Assembly: GCA_002469305.1 (NCBI GenBank)
Contig: DKEY01000016.1
Location: 1-64,000, forward strand
DNA from: Sulfurospirillum sp. UBA6810
Lineage (GTDB): Bacteria; Campylobacterota; Campylobacteria; Campylobacterales; Sulfurospirillaceae
Length of the DNA: 64,000 nucleotides
Direction: 5' to 3'
Positions 1-7,768 of this stretch are shown in pieces. The position numbers and the translations under genes were made by a program. The notes under the pieces are model-generated. The model was not told the origin of the DNA, did no database searches, and saw only the letters and a list, made by a program, of their open reading frames with translations. The number at the start of each line of letters is the position of its first letter. The stretch's first letter is position 1.

Positions 1-397
1 ACTTTCCAGCCCCATGTGAGGCGATAACCATCAAAAACAGCATATAATAAAATGGTATCTCAAAGCCATTGTTTGCGGCACTAAAGCCATGAGGTAAATG
101 CACTAAGAAGATAGCAACCAACATCACCACTATCAAAGGGATACTTATGAGTCTGCTTAAAAAACCAAGCCCTAGAAGTACCACACCAAATAGCTCAGTG
201 CTCGCAGCTAAGTAAGCATTGAGTGTTGGAAAAGGAATCCCCATACTTCCAAACCAAGCAGAAACATCTTGGATGTTTGCAAACTTTTTCATCGCTGGTT
301 CAAAAAAACCATATGCAAGTGTGCCTCTCACTCCTAGAAGTGCTACACTTTGAAAATTATCAAACATCCCCTCTACTTTTGTATAACACTCTTTCAT
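1..397 (-). CDS. DoxX-family membrane protein, partial (HvfD-like)
   Basis: The gene runs off the left edge; about 132 N-terminal residues are visible. They hold several hydrophobic helices and the DoxX-type N-terminal stretch LGVRGTLAYGFFEPAMKKF. Its ATG overlaps the stop of the DUF2063 gene (ATGA), so the two are translationally coupled. It is the last visible gene of an A-B-C-D cluster (Cys-rich peptide, DUF692, DUF2063, DoxX), the order known from Haemophilus hvfABCD. DoxX proteins are small inner-membrane redox proteins; here the partner is probably the modified metal-binding peptide. The family call is firm, the role is inferred from context. Confidence 0.82.
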   Translation of the reverse strand, partial: MKECYTKVEGMFDNFQSVALLGVRGTLAYGFFEPAMKKFANIQDVSAWFGSMGIPFPTLNAYLAASTELFGVVLLGLGFLSRLISIPLIVVMLVAIFLVHLPHGFSAANNGFEIPFYYMLFLMVIASHGAGK

Positions 398-1080
398 CTT
401 TTGCTCCTTAGTATCGCTAGAGTATGTAACTCTTGCAATGTATTTTTGAAAAAACTCTTGACATCTTTCGTCTTCTCACCTGTAAGATGCTTTACATGTA
501 AAAGTGCCGCTTGTAATCCACTCTTGCGTAACTCTTTCAAAAAGATATATAAAAGCTCTGAAATCTCACGGTATATCACCTCTTGTGTAGCGATATCATA
601 GTATGCCATCACAAAGTAAGAACCTCTGTTTTCAAAATCTCTTTCATACACTTTAAAGCTTAGTTTTTTCAAAACAACATTGTTTGCGAGTTTGTACTCT
701 TTGGAGTATGAAAAAGCCTCTTTTTTTGGCTTTTGATACTTTTTCATAAATAACTCTATCTCTATCCACTCAAACCAAAGTAAATCATCAACATATGGCA
801 TATCTCTAAAAAGTTTTTGTTTTTTGATAAAACTGCGAAACTCATTTGGAAACTTCCAGATAAGAGGAGTGCGTGAGCCTTTTTGCATAAACTGGCTTAT
901 CACCTCTTCGAGTCTTTTTTCATCCACAAGGGTGTTAAATATCGGATATGCACTACTCACAACTTCAAAAAAACGGTAAAAAACAAGCTTTTTATATACT
1001 TCCACTCCCTTTTCACATGTAAGCTTTTCTTTCCCGATAGCTACATCAAAAAGTTCATCTTGCCTTCTAATCTTTTTCAT
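394..1080 (-). CDS. DUF2063 / HvfC-like partner of the MNIO enzyme
   Basis: This 228-residue protein has the N-terminal helical DUF2063 pattern (YKKLVFYRFFEVVSSAYPIF, then LLWFEWIEIEL) and a C-terminal domain with an LKKLSFKVYERDFE region. In known hvf, mbn and bufferin loci this family forms a heterodimer with a DUF692 (MNIO) enzyme and binds the precursor peptide. Its start overlaps the end of the DUF692 gene and its stop overlaps the DoxX start, a tightly coupled operon. It carries no catalytic motif of its own, as expected for the recognition subunit. Confidence 0.85.
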   Translation of the reverse strand: MKKIRRQDELFDVAIGKEKLTCEKGVEVYKKLVFYRFFEVVSSAYPIFNTLVDEKRLEEVISQFMQKGSRTPLIWKFPNEFRSFIKKQKLFRDMPYVDDLLWFEWIEIELFMKKYQKPKKEAFSYSKEYKLANNVVLKKLSFKVYERDFENRGSYFVMAYYDIATQEVIYREISELLYIFLKELRKSGLQAALLHVKHLTGEKTKDVKSFFKNTLQELHTLAILRSKR

Positions 1081-1894
1081 CTCTTACTCCATGCACTACG
1101 CCTTGTAGGTGCTTATACTCTTGTATGAGTTCACTTAGTGGTGGGATATTGTTATCTCGCTCTATCATCGCAGGCACATCTATCTTGGAAACAACTGTTT
1201 TTAAAAGCTCCCAAACCTCATCACGGATAGGCATACCGTGAGAGTCTATGAGCATATCTAACTCTTTATCCTCATAATGCCCAGCCATATGGATATAAGC
1301 AGTTTTTGAGATATCAAGCTCTTTTAAAAACTGTGTTGCGCTAAAGTGATGATTTGTCGCATTGACATAGACATTGTTTATATCTAGTAGAAGCTTCGCC
1401 CCTGAGCTTTGCAAAAGAGAGTTGATAAACTCTGCTTCGCTCATCTGGCTCTCTAAGGTATAGTAGTAAGTAGCATTTTCAAGTATCAACTCTCGCCCTA
1501 GAAAATCTTGCACTTGTTTGATTCTATCGCTTACATGTAAAAGATTTTTCTTTGTCATACTAAGTGGCAGAAGCTCATAAGTTTGACTCCCAAAATGAGA
1601 AGAAAAACTTATGTGCTCTGAGTAATGCTCTATCTTATAAGTATCTAAAAACTTTTTGATAGCTTTTAAAAACTTCCTATCAAGTGGTTCGGGTGAGCCT
1701 ATGGAGAGCGAGAGTCCATGAGCTACAGCTGGTCTATAAGAGAGAACTTCTTCAAACTTTTCTCTGTGATGATAAGGCATATGCAGCCAATTTTCAGGAG
1801 TCACTTCCCAAAAATCAGGTAAAAATCCATCACTTCGTATCTCTTGCAAAAAATCTCTTCTAAGACCAAGTCCAAAACCACTTATATTTTTCAC
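1067..1894 (-). CDS. DUF692 / MNIO iron enzyme (HvfB-like peptide-modifying oxidase)
   Basis: This 275-residue protein has the DUF692 TIM-barrel metal-ligand set: HGLSLSIG, EHYSEHISFSS, the ENATYYYTLESQMSEAEF segment, LLLDINNVYVN, YIHMAGHYED and IDSHGMP. Multinuclear non-heme iron oxidative enzymes (MbnB, HvfB, BufB) use these residues to convert cysteines in a ribosomal peptide into thiooxazole, oxazolone-thioamide or related groups. The substrate is probably the Cys-rich peptide encoded 17 bp upstream, and the partner is the overlapping DUF2063 gene. It acts in the cytoplasm before peptide export. Confidence 0.9.
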   Translation of the reverse strand: MKNISGFGLGLRRDFLQEIRSDGFLPDFWEVTPENWLHMPYHHREKFEEVLSYRPAVAHGLSLSIGSPEPLDRKFLKAIKKFLDTYKIEHYSEHISFSSHFGSQTYELLPLSMTKKNLLHVSDRIKQVQDFLGRELILENATYYYTLESQMSEAEFINSLLQSSGAKLLLDINNVYVNATNHHFSATQFLKELDISKTAYIHMAGHYEDKELDMLIDSHGMPIRDEVWELLKTVVSKIDVPAMIERDNNIPPLSELIQEYKHLQGVVHGVRDEKD

Positions 1895-1911
1895 CGCTAC
1901 CCCTTTTTAAA

Positions 1912-2172
1912 TCAACCACATTTTCCTGTGCCACACTTTGCATCTTTATCTTTTGTGACCACTTTTTTCTCTTCTTTTTTCTCACCGCCACACTTGCTTG
2001 TACCACATTTTGCATCTGCATCTTTTACAACAACCTTTCCAGCCTTATCCTCGCTTCCACAAGTTCCAGCACCACATTTGCCATCACCACTTGCAGCTAG
2101 GGCTGCTGTGGCACTTATGAGTGTTGTTCCTAAAAGAACACCTGCTAGTTTGAGTTTACTTGAGCTTTTCAT
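1912..2172 (-). CDS. secreted Cys-rich precursor peptide with three KCGxxxCG repeats (HvfA/bufferin-like)
   Basis: This 86-residue peptide starts with a cleavable signal peptide (KLAGVLLGTTLISATAALAA). A hydrophilic linker region follows with three spaced modules: DGKCGAGTCG, DAKCGTSKCG and DAKCGTGKCG, the last at the very C-terminus. That gives six cysteines in three pairs. Peptides with EGKCG/KCG repeats next to DUF692-DUF2063 genes are the substrates of MNIO enzymes and bind copper or protect against metal stress in studied species. First gene of the operon, with AGGAGAG before the ATG. The metal specificity is not visible from sequence. Confidence 0.85.
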   Translation of the reverse strand: MKSSSKLKLAGVLLGTTLISATAALAASGDGKCGAGTCGSEDKAGKVVVKDADAKCGTSKCGGEKKEEKKVVTKDKDAKCGTGKCG

Positions 2173-2307
2173 CTTTCTCTCCTATTATCAATTTTTATAA
2201 TGAAAGTGTAACGATTTTACGTGTAGTGAAAATTTATCTTTTGTTTAGTCAATGTGTAGTTGTTTTGTCATACTTCTATGCTAAAATAAGCAAAAAAAGT
2301 TTGGGTT

Positions 2308-2802
2308 ATGGTCAGAAGAGTTTTTAAAAAGAAGAAACATCCACATCAGCAAAGCAAACTAGCTGCTTTTATAGAAAAATACAAAATACCAAGAGAGTAT
2401 CTCTGCGTCAATAGACGCTCCATCACAAGAGGTCTTGCCATAGGAGTTTTTTTTGGGCTTATTCCTATGCCCTTTCAGATGCTAGCAGTACTAGCACTTA
2501 CCCCTTTTATAAAGTTCAACGTTCCTATCGCTATCTCTATGGTTTGGCTAAGCAATCCTCTGACCATGCCTTTTATGTACTATATCGAGTATGAGACTGG
2601 TGTTTTCTTGCTAGGACTTGATACTTTAAATGTCGAGATGACTATCGAGTGGTTTCAAAACAATCTAAATGCTATCTTTATCCCGCTTTATACGGGAACA
2701 CTCTTTTACTGTGTCACGATTTCACCACTTGTGTACTATGTTGTAAACTGGCTTTGGATACACTCTGTGCATCAAGAAAACAGAGGAAGAAAGCGAAGAT
2801 AA
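2308..2802 (+). CDS. DUF2062 membrane protein
   Basis: This 164-residue protein has a basic N-terminus (KKKKHPHQQSK), then the DUF2062 signature RGLAIGVFFGLIPMPFQM and two to three hydrophobic helices with the SNPLTMPFMYY segment. DUF2062 proteins are small inner-membrane proteins of unknown biochemical role. It is transcribed alone, divergent from the hvf-like operon and convergent with the MscS gene, with only 28 bp between the two stops. Confidence 0.85.
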   Translation: MVRRVFKKKKHPHQQSKLAAFIEKYKIPREYLCVNRRSITRGLAIGVFFGLIPMPFQMLAVLALTPFIKFNVPIAISMVWLSNPLTMPFMYYIEYETGVFLLGLDTLNVEMTIEWFQNNLNAIFIPLYTGTLFYCVTISPLVYYVVNWLWIHSVHQENRGRKRR

Positions 2803-2830
2803 TCTTACATGTAAGACTATCTTCTTTACC

Positions 2831-3655
2831 CTAACTCTCAGATACGATTTTAACTTCTCTTTGAGGAAAGGGTATAGCTATCTTTGCTTCATTGAGTGCT
2901 TCTAAAACTTGTAAGTTTGCTGCATATTGTGTTTTAAAATAACTATTAGTTGGAACCCAGTATCTATATCCTATGTTGATAGAACTATCTCCAAAAGCCT
3001 CTATCCCGACTATCGCTTCGTTTTCGCTAGACACTCCAACACAAGCGTGAAGAGCATCTTTGATGATTTGTATCGCTTTTTGAGCATCGCTATCATACGC
3101 TATCCCTACACTTCCCTCTACTAAACGCTTTTCAAAAGAGTTGACTAAAACATCTCCTATCATATACTTATTTGGGATTGTTATCTGCTCTTTATCTTCA
3201 TTTATCATAACCGTATAAGCAAGTTTTATAGCACTGACCTCTCCATAGATACTGTGTACTGTTATCGTATCGCCTATCTTAAAAGGTTTGGTTGCGATGA
3301 GTACAAGTCCAGCTGCAAAGTTGGAAACACTCCCTTGCAAAGCCAAGCCAGCAGTTAAAGAGATAGCACCTAGTGCTGCTATGAAAGGGGCTATCGAGAT
3401 ACCTAGTTTTCCAAGTGCCAAAACAGCCATCATAACGATAACAACTACTCTTAAAAACTTTGCTATAAATCCACCGATAGTCTCATCTAATGTTGTTTTT
3501 AAAAGTAGTTTTAACGCATACTTTTCAACATATTTGGCTACATAAAGACCTATCGTAAAGATGATAATTGCGCCAAGAATTTGAAAAGAGTAGTTTGTCA
3601 AAAAATCTACCACGATAGTATAGAAACGGCTAACTGATTCTATCTCTTCTTTCAT
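2831..3655 (-). CDS. small-conductance mechanosensitive channel, MscS family
   Basis: This 274-residue protein has three N-terminal membrane helices. The pore helix is followed by the MscS signature (GLALQGSVSNFAAGLVLIATKPFKIGD) and a cytosolic beta/alpha domain (VSAIKLAYTVMINEDKEQITIPN). The length matches E. coli MscS (286). It opens under membrane tension and releases osmolytes on hypo-osmotic shock. It is single, with its own ATG preceded by AAAGGAT. Confidence 0.93.
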   Translation of the reverse strand: MKEEIESVSRFYTIVVDFLTNYSFQILGAIIIFTIGLYVAKYVEKYALKLLLKTTLDETIGGFIAKFLRVVVIVMMAVLALGKLGISIAPFIAALGAISLTAGLALQGSVSNFAAGLVLIATKPFKIGDTITVHSIYGEVSAIKLAYTVMINEDKEQITIPNKYMIGDVLVNSFEKRLVEGSVGIAYDSDAQKAIQIIKDALHACVGVSSENEAIVGIEAFGDSSINIGYRYWVPTNSYFKTQYAANLQVLEALNEAKIAIPFPQREVKIVSES

Positions 3656-3724
3656 GTTCTATCCTTTGTTTAGATAAATAATTTTTAAATAGTACCAAAT
3701 TATTATTTAAACATGGGGTAAGGC

Positions 3725-5434
3725 TTACTTGATATATCTTTCTCTCTTTGCCTCTTTGATTTTAGTGATATCCACAAAGATAAAGCTATCTACACAATTT
3801 GCAAAGTCTTTATCAACATTGAAATCTATAAAAGCGATGCCACCCTCTTCACAAAGTTCTGCATACTGTTTATAGAGCGTTGGGACACTTAAGCCTATAT
3901 GAGAAAGCTGTTCTTTTAAGATACGAAAGTCTTTTTTATAATCACTCCCGCAAAAAAGTCCTAGTGCCTCCTCTTTTTCAGCACGACTCATAAAAAAACC
4001 ATCTCTTGCACTAACAAGCTTTTCCGTTGGAGGGAAATAGAGTTGAAAAAAGGATAGGATAAGGTTTTTGGCGATTTTTGGGTACATATCACTCAGTGTA
4101 ACTGGACCAAACATATACCTTACATGTGGATTTTTTGCCAAATATGCCCCAATGCCTTGCCAAAGATAATCAAGCGCACGTGAGCCCCAGTACTGAGGCT
4201 GTACAAAGCTACGACCTAGTTCGATAGAGTTTGTCAAATACTCTTGCATAGAGGCTTCAAACTCAAAAAGAGTATTGGTGTAAAAACCCTTATGCTCAAA
4301 ATACTCATTGATAAAACTTGACTCCCCTATCCTATAACTTCCTACAACTTCGAGTGCATCTTCATCCCATAACACTATATGCTTGTAGTAGCTATCATAG
4401 CTGTCTGTATCACGTTTTGTTCCTGTTCCCTCTTCTACTCTGCGAAATGTTACCTCTCGCAAACGCCCTATCTCTTTCATCAGACTTGAGCCTTTTTTAT
4501 ACTCATAAAGATATATCTTTTTGCCATCAAGTGTTTCTCCAAGTAGCGTTGAGTCTTTCAACTCTTTTTTTATCTCTTGTCTGCTTTCAGGATGGGCGAT
4601 GGAAGTTTGTGTGGGGAAAAGTCCTTTTTTATTTTTACTGATTTTATAGAGGTGCTTTTTTAAAAGATTTACCAAAACACTATCACTAAAACCTGTGTTT
4701 GCTATGTTTTTAAAAGGGATAAGTTCTCCTACTTTAAACCCTACTCCTTTTGATTTTTGCAAAAACATCTCTCGTACAAGAAAAAGCGTAGAGAGTTTTT
4801 TGTTGCATGCTGACATGGCATAAAAAAGATTTGAGTTTTTTGCATCAATAAAAACTGGCAAGATAGGGGAATTTGTCTTTTTGGCAAACTTTAAAAAGCC
4901 TCTTTTCCACTCGCTATCACGAATCCCTAAAAAGTTTGCACGTGATACTTCTCCTGAAGGAAAGATGATAATGGCTTCATCATTTTCTAAAGAGTTATAC
5001 ACCTCTTTAATCTGCTCTTTTCTTGAACTTCCTTTTATGTTATCCACTGGAATCAAAAGGTTTCTTATCTGAGGAATTTGCATCAAAACATCATTGGCGA
5101 TGACTTTTATATCTCTTCTTATCTCTTTTATCAACGAAATAAGACTTAGCGCATCAAGAGCACCAAGGGGATGATTTGCCACTATGACAACACGCCCTGT
5201 TGGAGGGATATTGAGTTTTGCTTTGTTGGATATGGAGTAGCTAAAATTGAAGTACTCTAAAACTGCTTCGATAAATTCAAAACCATCAAGTGTGTGATAG
5301 GTGCTAAGAAAATTGTTGATTTCATCTTGGTGCAGTATCTTTTTAGCCGCATATGTAAAAGGATTTGTAAGGAGTTTTGGATATCTTTGGATATTTGGGT
5401 ATTTGTTTAAAATTGTCTGTTCAACATTGACCAT
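3725..5434 (-). CDS. OlsF-like bifunctional acyltransferase (PlsC-type plus GNAT-type domain)
   Basis: This 569-residue protein has two parts. The N-terminal half is a lysophospholipid-acyltransferase-like domain with the acceptor motif NHPLGALD (residues 87-94), then FPSGEVSRA. The C-terminal half is a hemolysin/OlsB-type N-acyltransferase: ELGRSFVQPQYWGSRALDYL, then YMFGPVTLSDMYP. This order matches OlsF, in which one chain makes lyso-ornithine lipid (C-terminal domain) and acylates it (N-terminal domain). The product is probably ornithine or a related amino-acid lipid in the membrane. A role in another N-acyl lipid cannot be excluded. Confidence 0.72.
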   Translation of the reverse strand: MVNVEQTILNKYPNIQRYPKLLTNPFTYAAKKILHQDEINNFLSTYHTLDGFEFIEAVLEYFNFSYSISNKAKLNIPPTGRVVIVANHPLGALDALSLISLIKEIRRDIKVIANDVLMQIPQIRNLLIPVDNIKGSSRKEQIKEVYNSLENDEAIIIFPSGEVSRANFLGIRDSEWKRGFLKFAKKTNSPILPVFIDAKNSNLFYAMSACNKKLSTLFLVREMFLQKSKGVGFKVGELIPFKNIANTGFSDSVLVNLLKKHLYKISKNKKGLFPTQTSIAHPESRQEIKKELKDSTLLGETLDGKKIYLYEYKKGSSLMKEIGRLREVTFRRVEEGTGTKRDTDSYDSYYKHIVLWDEDALEVVGSYRIGESSFINEYFEHKGFYTNTLFEFEASMQEYLTNSIELGRSFVQPQYWGSRALDYLWQGIGAYLAKNPHVRYMFGPVTLSDMYPKIAKNLILSFFQLYFPPTEKLVSARDGFFMSRAEKEEALGLFCGSDYKKDFRILKEQLSHIGLSVPTLYKQYAELCEEGGIAFIDFNVDKDFANCVDSFIFVDITKIKEAKRERYIK

Positions 5435-5495
5435 GATGCGTCCTTATAATGTATATGTATCCATTATAAAAACTAATAATTACAAAATGATAACT

Positions 5496-5532
5496 AACAA
5501 GAGAGTGTAAAAGATATTTGTACTCTCTTGTT
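5496..5532 (-). terminator. hairpin terminator after the DsrE gene
   Basis: An 11-bp perfect inverted repeat (AACAAGAGAGT / ACTCTCTTGTT) with a 15-nt loop begins directly after the stop codon of the DsrE gene. The T-run is short on the minus strand; on the plus strand it is followed by TTTT, so it could work both ways. Confidence 0.65.
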
Positions 5533-5988
5533 TTAATAAAGAGGAATAATCGAATAACCTTTTGACTGGTATGCACCTAAGGATATGAATGTATTACCAA
5601 CAGCTCTTACACCATCGAAATAATCTTTTGGATCAACTCCAAATATACCTGCTGCTATATTACAGCCTTCAACTTGAATCTCTTTTTTGGAGATAAGTTC
5701 TTTAATCAAGGCGATGGTTTTGTCTTCATTGCCATCAGCAATTAAAAACTGAACCGCTGCTCCTCTAAAAGCCAAGATGATATTTGGCTTTATGTTTTGT
5801 TCTTTTAACCCCTCGTAAGTTTTTAAAATAACACCTAGATATAAAGGCATTTTTTGCATACTTTCTATATTGACATCAAAAATTATTTTTGATTCTTTAA
5901 CTCCCTCAAGAGATACCTTGTCATCTATACTGTTTGCACATAAATTTAAGCTAAACACAGTAAATAATAAAACAATAAGTTTTTTCAC
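5533..5988 (-). CDS. secreted DsrE/DsrF-like sulfur-relay protein
   Basis: This 151-residue protein begins with a signal peptide ending near CANS. A DsrE-like fold follows: IIFDVNIESMQKMPLYLGVILKTY, then PNIILAFRGAAVQFL and a CNIAAG segment with the single mature cysteine. DsrE-type proteins carry sulfane sulfur on a cysteine. A periplasmic form next to a Psr-type operon suggests a role in polysulfide or sulfur handling. It is divergent from the response regulator and has the 20-bp motif it shares with the rhodanese gene 40 bp upstream of its start. Confidence 0.75.
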   Translation of the reverse strand: MKKLIVLLFTVFSLNLCANSIDDKVSLEGVKESKIIFDVNIESMQKMPLYLGVILKTYEGLKEQNIKPNIILAFRGAAVQFLIADGNEDKTIALIKELISKKEIQVEGCNIAAGIFGVDPKDYFDGVRAVGNTFISLGAYQSKGYSIIPLY

Positions 5989-6027
5989 TCTACCTCCTCT
6001 TTTTGAAAAAAAACTTTACTGAATTTA

Positions 6028-6047
6028 TGTAATATTTACGTAACAAT
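6028..6047 (+). promoter_or_regulatory. 20-bp motif TGTAATATTTACGTAACAAT shared with the rhodanese promoter
   Basis: This site lies between the divergent DsrE and response-regulator genes. It matches 18940-18959 at 18 of 20 positions, and in both places a minus-strand gene for a secreted sulfur protein starts 40-52 bp away. The TGTAA...GTAAC halves look like the direct repeats bound by OmpR-family regulators. The binding protein is inferred, perhaps the regulator encoded at 6104. Confidence 0.5.
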
Positions 6048-6103
6048 TATCAACTTTGCTTATATTAGATATTTTTTTAGTAAGAACTCGTTAAAATGCT
6101 AGC

Positions 6104-6595
6104 ATGAAAATATTACTATTAGAAGATGACTATAGCTATAGAAACAGTATCAAAGAGTATCTAAACTCGCTCAACTTTGAAGTAGATGACTTAAGTACTG
6201 GCTATGAGATTGGCTGTAACGACTACATAAGAAAGCCTTTTGTCTTAAAAGAATTAAAATATAGGGTAAATCAAACTATAAACAGTTTTCATTTTAAAAC
6301 GAGTAAAAGTAAAATCAGACTCCCTGAAAACTTTATATTTGATTTGGATAAATACGAACTTTTTCACAATGAGAACAATATAAAACTAACCTCCATTGAA
6401 CAAAAGATTTTTATTTTTCTTATCAAACGCATAGGCTCCTATACTACTTTAGCCGATATGATTTCTTCTATCTGGGATAGCGAATTTATCTCTGACGCTG
6501 ATTTGAGAATGCATATAAAAAGAATTCGTGATAAAAGCAGTAAAACGCTCATACAAAACTCTCGTGGATTGGGCTATAAAATTGAAAAAATTTGA
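6104..6595 (+). CDS. OmpR-family response regulator with internally deleted receiver domain
   Basis: This 163-residue protein is about 55 residues shorter than the family. The receiver begins normally (MKILLLEDDYSYRNSIKEYL, acidic pair at 8-9) up to STGYE, then jumps to IGCNDYIRKPF, which normally follows the phospho-Asp half. The central part with the phosphorylatable Asp and the Thr/Ser switch is missing. The winged-helix DNA-binding domain (SIEQKIFIFLIKRIG to NSRGLGYKIE) is intact. The frame is open, so it may act as a phosphorylation-independent regulator or be decaying. It overlaps the histidine kinase gene. Confidence 0.85.
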   Translation: MKILLLEDDYSYRNSIKEYLNSLNFEVDDLSTGYEIGCNDYIRKPFVLKELKYRVNQTINSFHFKTSKSKIRLPENFIFDLDKYELFHNENNIKLTSIEQKIFIFLIKRIGSYTTLADMISSIWDSEFISDADLRMHIKRIRDKSSKTLIQNSRGLGYKIEKI

Positions 6596-7766
6596 CTTTT
6601 CTATCGGATGGTTTTCTTTTTTGTTTTCTTTGGCGATAGTGCTTATGCTCTCGATAATTTCACATTTTTATATTCAAGAATCTATACAAACAATCAATGC
6701 AAAAGAGGAACACCTAATCGCATGCTACGCCAACAAACTCACTGAAAAAGCTAAAAATATAGATGAGTTAAAGCAACTTTTATTTGGCACACAGGAGTCA
6801 TTTGAATATAAAATAGCTATTATTGATTCTGCAAACAAACTTATCTATTCATCATTTGATAAAACTCCTACATACAATCTCTCCAAAGTGACCTACTTAA
6901 AAGGTGATAGTGTATTTTACAATGCGATTAAACACTTCAATGATGTTGGAAATGTCAAGGTTGTGTTTGAAAAAAAACTTGATTATTCAAGCGTTAAAAC
7001 AAAAATCATAGTTATCATAACTTCAAGTCTTCTCTTTTTGATTGGATGTGCCTTCTTTTTATACTTTCACATTAAAAATATTCATACACACATTACAACA
7101 CAATTAGACGCTTTTTTTAAAGATGCTATTCATGAGATTAGAACACCTCTTGGTGTAGTTCAAATCAATCTGGATTTTTTAGAAAACAACAATAAAGCAT
7201 CCATGCCCCTAAAAAGAGCACAAGGAGGTTTGAGAAATCTCACTTCAGTTTATGAAAGTCTTGAATACTGTATAAAAAATAAAAAAATAAAATACAAAAA
7301 AGAGTCCATCAACCTAACAGATTTTATAAAAAATAGGATAGATTTTTTTAAAGTATTAGCAGAGATAAAAGATGTGACAATAGAAGATGCAATAGAAGAT
7401 GCAATAGAAGATGAAATTACAATTTATATGAGTCGTATTGAACTCCAAAGGCTCATCGACAACAATCTCTCCAATGCTATAAAATACTCAAAAGAGAGTA
7501 CACAAATAAGCATACATCTTTACCAAGAGAGTACATTTTTATATTTAAAATTTTCAAATTATGGTGATACCATACAAGATATCAATAAAATATTTCAAAG
7601 ATATTATAGAGGGGATGATGATATACGAGGTGGTTTTGGTTTGGGACTTAGCATAGTTGAGCATATATGCCGTATCTATGATATACATATAGAAGTTAGC
7701 TCAAGCGAAGATGGATATACGACATTTTTATATAAAATCCCTCAAAAGAATTTACAAAGGGTTTGA
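6582..7766 (+). CDS. sensor histidine kinase
   Basis: This kinase of about 394 residues has two membrane helices flanking a periplasmic sensor segment. The H-box is AIHEIRTPLGV, the N-box LIDNNLSNAIKYS and the G-box GGFGLGLSIVEHI. I place the start at the TTG giving (M)KKFDFSIGWF, overlapping the regulator by 14 bp; a longer ATG form from 6528 would lie deep inside the regulator. A 12-bp triple repeat adds IED-type repeats between the H- and N-boxes. Its partner regulator lacks the phospho-acceptor, so the kinase may signal elsewhere. Confidence 0.85.
   Translation: MKKFDFSIGWFSFLFSLAIVLMLSIISHFYIQESIQTINAKEEHLIACYANKLTEKAKNIDELKQLLFGTQESFEYKIAIIDSANKLIYSSFDKTPTYNLSKVTYLKGDSVFYNAIKHFNDVGNVKVVFEKKLDYSSVKTKIIVIITSSLLFLIGCAFFLYFHIKNIHTHITTQLDAFFKDAIHEIRTPLGVVQINLDFLENNNKASMPLKRAQGGLRNLTSVYESLEYCIKNKKIKYKKESINLTDFIKNRIDFFKVLAEIKDVTIEDAIEDAIEDEITIYMSRIELQRLIDNNLSNAIKYSKESTQISIHLYQESTFLYLKFSNYGDTIQDINKIFQRYYRGDDDIRGGFGLGLSIVEHICRIYDIHIEVSSSEDGYTTFLYKIPQKNLQRV
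7379..7414 (+). repeat. three tandem copies of AATAGAAGATGC inside the histidine kinase gene
   Basis: The 12-bp unit is repeated three times, with the last base changed in the third copy. It encodes a short acidic (EDAI)-type repeat between catalytic boxes. The frame is kept, so copy number could vary without inactivating the kinase. Confidence 0.8.
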
Positions 7767-7768
7767 TA

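Noticed and set aside
2805..2814. TTACATGTAA as a terminator or single regulator site
   Set aside because: Most copies are inside coding genes of unrelated function, so a local regulatory role for each is unlikely.
4318..4641. Open frames antisense to the acyltransferase and other long genes as separate genes
   Set aside because: They lie fully opposite well-supported coding regions and have no family signature or ribosome binding site.
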